A DNA stretch of 18,003 nt from M3007 sp044350425. GTDB taxonomy: Bacteria > Bacteroidota > Bacteroidia > Chitinophagales > Saprospiraceae. The stretch lies in the NCBI GenBank assembly GCA_044350425.1, contig JBILHS010000114.1:1-18003 (forward strand), read 5' to 3'. A model generated the notes under the pieces. That model saw nothing but the letters and a program-made list of their open reading frames with translations, did no database searches and was not told where the DNA came from. Shown here in pieces: positions 14,898-18,003 of the stretch (position 1 is its first letter; every line of letters starts with the position of its first letter). A program made the translations under genes and the position numbers.

Positions 14898-15758
14898 TTA
14901 AACCAACTCGAAAGCTGCAATTCCATGTACACTACCCATCAATTCTTCACGGAGTTGCTGCAAAGTTTCTCCCTCCCGTTCTGCCACCTGAAGGCGCGGA
15001 TTGGGTGTGGAGAAATCGGCTTTGTGGTATTGATACATTTCCCATTGACCCGCTTTACATTCCAGCGCCGTTAGGTGTTCTACCCAATCGCCGCTATTCA
15101 TGTAGGTCACGGTTTTTCCGTTTTTCGCCAGCACTTCCCGGATTTGTGGCTGATGAATGTGTCCGCAAATCACACTGTCGTAGCCATTTTCAGCGGCTCT
15201 TTGAATGGCAATATCCTCGAAATCACCGATAAACCGAACCGCTCCTTTTACTCCCCTTTTTACCCTGGCAGAAAAGGAGGTGTGCTTCAGTCCAACCAGA
15301 TTCCGCAGTTTGTTGATCATTCTATTCAAACGGATGAGTGTATCATAACCTTTTCCGCCCAACTTTGCCAGCCAGCGTGCACCTTGTATGGAAGGATCAA
15401 AAACATCTCCATGAAAAACCCAGTGCGTTTTGCCATCTACCTGAAATACCAGTTTGTTGCGCAGATGGATCAGCCCTAAAGACATCTCCCCAAACTTTCG
15501 GAGTACATCATCGTGATTGCCCGTCAGGTAATAAACCTTGGTGCCGTTCACAGCCATCTTTAACAAGCGACGCACTACTTCCATGTGTTCCTTCGGGAAA
15601 TAACTTTTTTTAAAATTCCACATGTCAAAGATATCGCCGTTAAGCACCAGGGTGCGGGGCTCAATACTTTTCAGGTAATTGTTCAATTCCCTGGCGTGGC
15701 AACCGTAAGTACCCAGGTGTACGTCAGAAATTACAACAATGTCGAGTTCTCGTTTCAT
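14898..15758 (-). CDS. Metallophosphoesterase, LpxH-like (UDP-2,3-diacylglucosamine hydrolase family)
   Basis: A 286-residue calcineurin-like phosphoesterase. I choose the ATG at 15758, giving MKRELDIVVISDVHLG; the in-frame ATG at 15800 adds 14 residues unlike the family start. The metal-binding motifs are complete: D12-x-H14 (SDVHLG), D42 (NGDIFD), N81-H82-D83 (TGNHDD), H116 (FHGDVFD) and H200-x-H202 (CGHIHQP). The spacing and the H-G-D-V-F-D segment fit LpxH-like enzymes, which cleave UDP-2,3-diacylglucosamine in lipid A synthesis. Bacteroidota carry several paralogues, and some may act on other substrates. It is cytoplasmic or peripheral, with no signal peptide, and has its own terminator. 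Confidence 0.85.
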   Translation of the reverse strand: MKRELDIVVISDVHLGTYGCHARELNNYLKSIEPRTLVLNGDIFDMWNFKKSYFPKEHMEVVRRLLKMAVNGTKVYYLTGNHDDVLRKFGEMSLGLIHLRNKLVFQVDGKTHWVFHGDVFDPSIQGARWLAKLGGKGYDTLIRLNRMINKLRNLVGLKHTSFSARVKRGVKGAVRFIGDFEDIAIQRAAENGYDSVICGHIHQPQIREVLAKNGKTVTYMNSGDWVEHLTALECKAGQWEMYQYHKADFSTPNPRLQVAEREGETLQQLREELMGSVHGIAAFELV

Positions 15759-15873
15759 TTTTTTATTAGGTGAGCGGTCACGAGCGCAGGTAAAAATCAT
15801 GTCTACACTTTGGAACTTTACTGATACAAAATTGGGGATAAACAGACCACAACGCCGTTAAGTCAATGTGAAG

Positions 15874-15938
15874 TTTGTTTTAACAATGTAGCCCCCGGAG
15901 GTTTTGAAAACCTCCGGGGGCTACATTGTTAAAACAAA
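15874..15938. repeat. Perfect 32-bp palindrome with a single-base centre
   Basis: The arms 15874-15905 and 15907-15938 are exact reverse complements around one G (15906). Each arm runs from TTTGTTTTAACAATG through a GC-rich core, CCCCCGGAGG, to TTTT. Two inverted arms this long without one mismatch suggest a recently acquired or maintained palindromic element. Its edge touches the T run of the adjacent receptor-gene terminator. Confidence 0.92.
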
Positions 15939-15965
15939 AAACCCGGACAACTTGCGTCGCCCGGG
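15936..15965 (-). terminator. Rho-independent terminator of the TonB-dependent receptor gene
   Basis: On the minus strand CCCGGGCGAC (15965-15956) pairs with GTTGTCCGGG (15951-15942), including two G-U pairs, around the loop GCAA. Six T (15941-15936) follow. It starts 68 bases after the stop codon at 16033. Confidence 0.85.
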
Positions 15966-16032
15966 CATTCGTAGTAAAGTTCCTAACCTTTAAACTACTA
16001 AAATCTGTATCCAAAATTCTTGCAATGCAATC

Positions 16033-18003
16033 TTAAAACTTGTAGCCCAAACTCAGCGAAATTGTACTGCCTAGGGTAAGGCGTTGCATCACATTATCTT
16101 TATCTGCTTCGTATTTGTGCGAAGCATTGTTGTCCTGATAATACATGAATTCAGGGCGAAGGATGTCTCCCCAGGTAAGTTTCACCTCTCCTTTGCTGCC
16201 CAGTTTCTTGCTCAAAGAGAAGTCCAATAGGTTACGGTGGCGTTCGTAGATGTCGCCGTAACCAACGGTTCCCACTTGTGCTACACGGTCACCAATCACG
16301 TTGTAAACCAAGGTGGTGCTCAGTCCAAACTTGGTGATGTTGTAAGTAAGACCTGCATTGAAAATGTACGGAGATTGTCCTTGCAAGGCGCGGGTCGAGT
16401 CATAATAGGAAACTCCTTTTGACAAGTCAATGTTGGAGCGGATCAATGCTGCATTGGTGAAGAAAACAAGGTCTTCAAGGCCAACAAAATCAAAGTTTTT
16501 ACGCAATTCCATCTCCACACCATAATTATTGGCACTGCCTACGTTGTTAAAAGAAAACGTACGCGTTCCGGCACCCGCTGCAGCAAAAGTGAATTCGATC
16601 GGATTTTCAAACCTTTTGTAAAATAGGCTTACGCTAAACAATTGATTTTGACCAGGATAAACTTCGTAACGAATGTCAGCATTGTAAATGGAACCTTGTG
16701 TCAGCGCGGGATTACCAACTACGTTGGCATTCAGATAAAAATCAAAGAAGGAGAATGGAGCCAATTCACGAAACTCCGCGCGGCACACGGTTTTGGAGGC
16801 GGCAAAACGCAATTGTTGCTTCGAAGTAAGGCTATAAGTCAAATTGAATGAAGGCAACAGCGCTGTAATGGTCGTATCAACTTCAGCTGAAGTGCCACCA
16901 TATTCTGCCGCCTGTACTTGCTGACGGAAATTTTCTACCCGAGCACCCCATGATACGCGTAACTTATCTGCTATCTTATTATCGAACATCGCGTAACCTG
17001 CTTTCAAGCTTGATTGACCTGTATAGCCATCGCTGGGATTGGTGATCTCATCCATGATGAAACCTGTTTCGCCAATGTGATCCTGCGTAAATATTTGATT
17101 CTGAGGTAAATTGAGCAAGCTGTAATCGAACTTGGTGAAGTTGCCCAAAATATAACCCATTACACGGGCATCAAACGTCCGGTCACGCTTTTGGTACAAG
17201 CCCCCTATTTTTAGGGATTGTTTCTGTTTGCCAATGGTGAAAGGAATGATCAAATCTACGTTACCGTTGTAAGTATCTTCCTCCAGATTTGAATAGAATC
17301 GACCACTGCGGTATGGGTCAGCGGAACCAAATGGAACGTAAGCCTGGTAGGCAATGTTGACATCTGCAGTATCTTCAAAATTCTTAAAGTAGAACATACG
17401 GCGTAAGGAAGGTACATTACGCGTAGTACGGTTGAGTCCACCGCCCCAGTTCAGTCGCATACCTTTTTCTGTTAATTGGTGCTCACCATAAAGGCGGGTG
17501 GTCAGTAGGTGGTTCTCTGTATACTCTATGGCCGTAGAGCTTACTTTACGATATTGCTCGAGATCGTTACCGGATCGGTCACTGATGATATTGTCTGTAT
17601 TGGTGGAGTAAGTAGCCTGCAGGCCAATTTTTTGATTGTTGTTGATTTTTACTGCAGAGTTGAAAAGCGTGCCCCACAACACATTGTTCTTGAACTGTTT
17701 GTCATTAAAATCAAACAACTGGCCGGACACATCATAATCTGCACGCACTCCATTTTGAAGGCGATTGTTGTTGCTGTAAGAGCCACCCAGCGTCATACCA
17801 AACTGAACTTTTTCAGAAATGTCTTTAACATAACCTCCGCTCAGCTGAACACCTATATTGGGGCGGGCGCTACTTCCTTCATTGATGGCCCAGTCATTGT
17901 CAAATAATTGAGAAGTGCGGTATCTATCTTCTTTAGTTTGTGCTTTGAAGTCCACTGTGCTGGGTAAAGTGCTTGGCAGCGCACGCGTGCCGTCATCATA
18001 TCC
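16033..18003 (-). CDS. TonB-dependent receptor, C-terminal part (runs off right edge)
   Basis: The last 656 residues of an outer-membrane TonB-dependent receptor. The frame is open to the window edge; the GTG at 17955 is an internal codon, not a start. The visible part begins G-Y-D-D-G-T-R-A-L-P-S, a segment typical of Bacteroidota receptors just after the plug domain. It continues as alternating beta-strand sequence rich in aromatic residues (for example SVSLFYKRFENPIEF) and ends LSLGYKF, with the C-terminal Phe expected of a barrel inserted by BamA. The plug and any carboxypeptidase-like N-terminal domain lie outside the window. The ligand is unknown. Confidence 0.9.
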   Translation of the reverse strand, partial: GYDDGTRALPSTLPSTVDFKAQTKEDRYRTSQLFDNDWAINEGSSARPNIGVQLSGGYVKDISEKVQFGMTLGGSYSNNNRLQNGVRADYDVSGQLFDFNDKQFKNNVLWGTLFNSAVKINNNQKIGLQATYSTNTDNIISDRSGNDLEQYRKVSSTAIEYTENHLLTTRLYGEHQLTEKGMRLNWGGGLNRTTRNVPSLRRMFYFKNFEDTADVNIAYQAYVPFGSADPYRSGRFYSNLEEDTYNGNVDLIIPFTIGKQKQSLKIGGLYQKRDRTFDARVMGYILGNFTKFDYSLLNLPQNQIFTQDHIGETGFIMDEITNPSDGYTGQSSLKAGYAMFDNKIADKLRVSWGARVENFRQQVQAAEYGGTSAEVDTTITALLPSFNLTYSLTSKQQLRFAASKTVCRAEFRELAPFSFFDFYLNANVVGNPALTQGSIYNADIRYEVYPGQNQLFSVSLFYKRFENPIEFTFAAAGAGTRTFSFNNVGSANNYGVEMELRKNFDFVGLEDLVFFTNAALIRSNIDLSKGVSYYDSTRALQGQSPYIFNAGLTYNITKFGLSTTLVYNVIGDRVAQVGTVGYGDIYERHRNLLDFSLSKKLGSKGEVKLTWGDILRPEFMYYQDNNASHKYEADKDNVMQRLTLGSTISLSLGYKF

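Overview
The window looks like chromosomal DNA from a member of the Bacteroidota, probably of the Saprospiria/Chitinophagia type. The evidence is a C-terminal type IX secretion (T9SS) sorting domain, a TonB-dependent receptor barrel, a DUF4920 lipoprotein, a penicillin-binding protein 1C, promoters of the TTG-N22-TAnnTTTG form typical of this phylum, and weak Shine-Dalgarno sites. Nothing here fixes a genus.

Layout. At the left edge, an open frame leaves the window on the minus strand and resembles the N-terminus of a DGR/Avd-type reverse transcriptase. Ahead of it lie a promoter-like sequence and a terminator-like hairpin that could delimit a small RNA. Plus strand, 468-4471: a secreted M28 metallopeptidase, a heptamer-rich inverted repeat, an alpha/beta hydrolase, then an ECF sigma factor with its own promoter, a probable membrane anti-sigma factor and a small protein with a TonB C-terminal-like domain. 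Minus strand, 4578-8903: penicillin-binding protein 1C and a secreted MORN-repeat/caspase-fold protein, separated by a strong hairpin terminator. Plus strand, 9185-9679: a DUF4920 lipoprotein with promoter and terminator. Minus strand from 9852 to the right edge: a 297-bp group II intron remnant sitting directly behind a terminator, a 1393-residue T9SS-exported protein made of three 425-residue copies, a 164-bp MITE-like element, an LpxH-like metallophosphoesterase, a 65-bp perfect palindrome, and the C-terminal 656 residues of a TonB-dependent receptor.

How the genes may work together. The sigma/anti-sigma pair is probably co-transcribed and may include the TonB-like gene. The TonB-dependent receptor and the T9SS-exported repeat protein resemble a receptor/surface-protein pairing often seen in Bacteroidota, so they may handle the same unknown substrate, although each has its own terminator. 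PBP1C acts in peptidoglycan synthesis. The peptidase, caspase-fold protein and lipoprotein carry export signals, so much of the window concerns the cell envelope.

The most unusual content lies between the genes: the miniature ORF-less group II intron, the MITE-like fold-back element, several long perfect or near-perfect palindromes, and the possible reverse transcriptase with a small-RNA-like leader. All identifications come from reading motifs; no database search was run.
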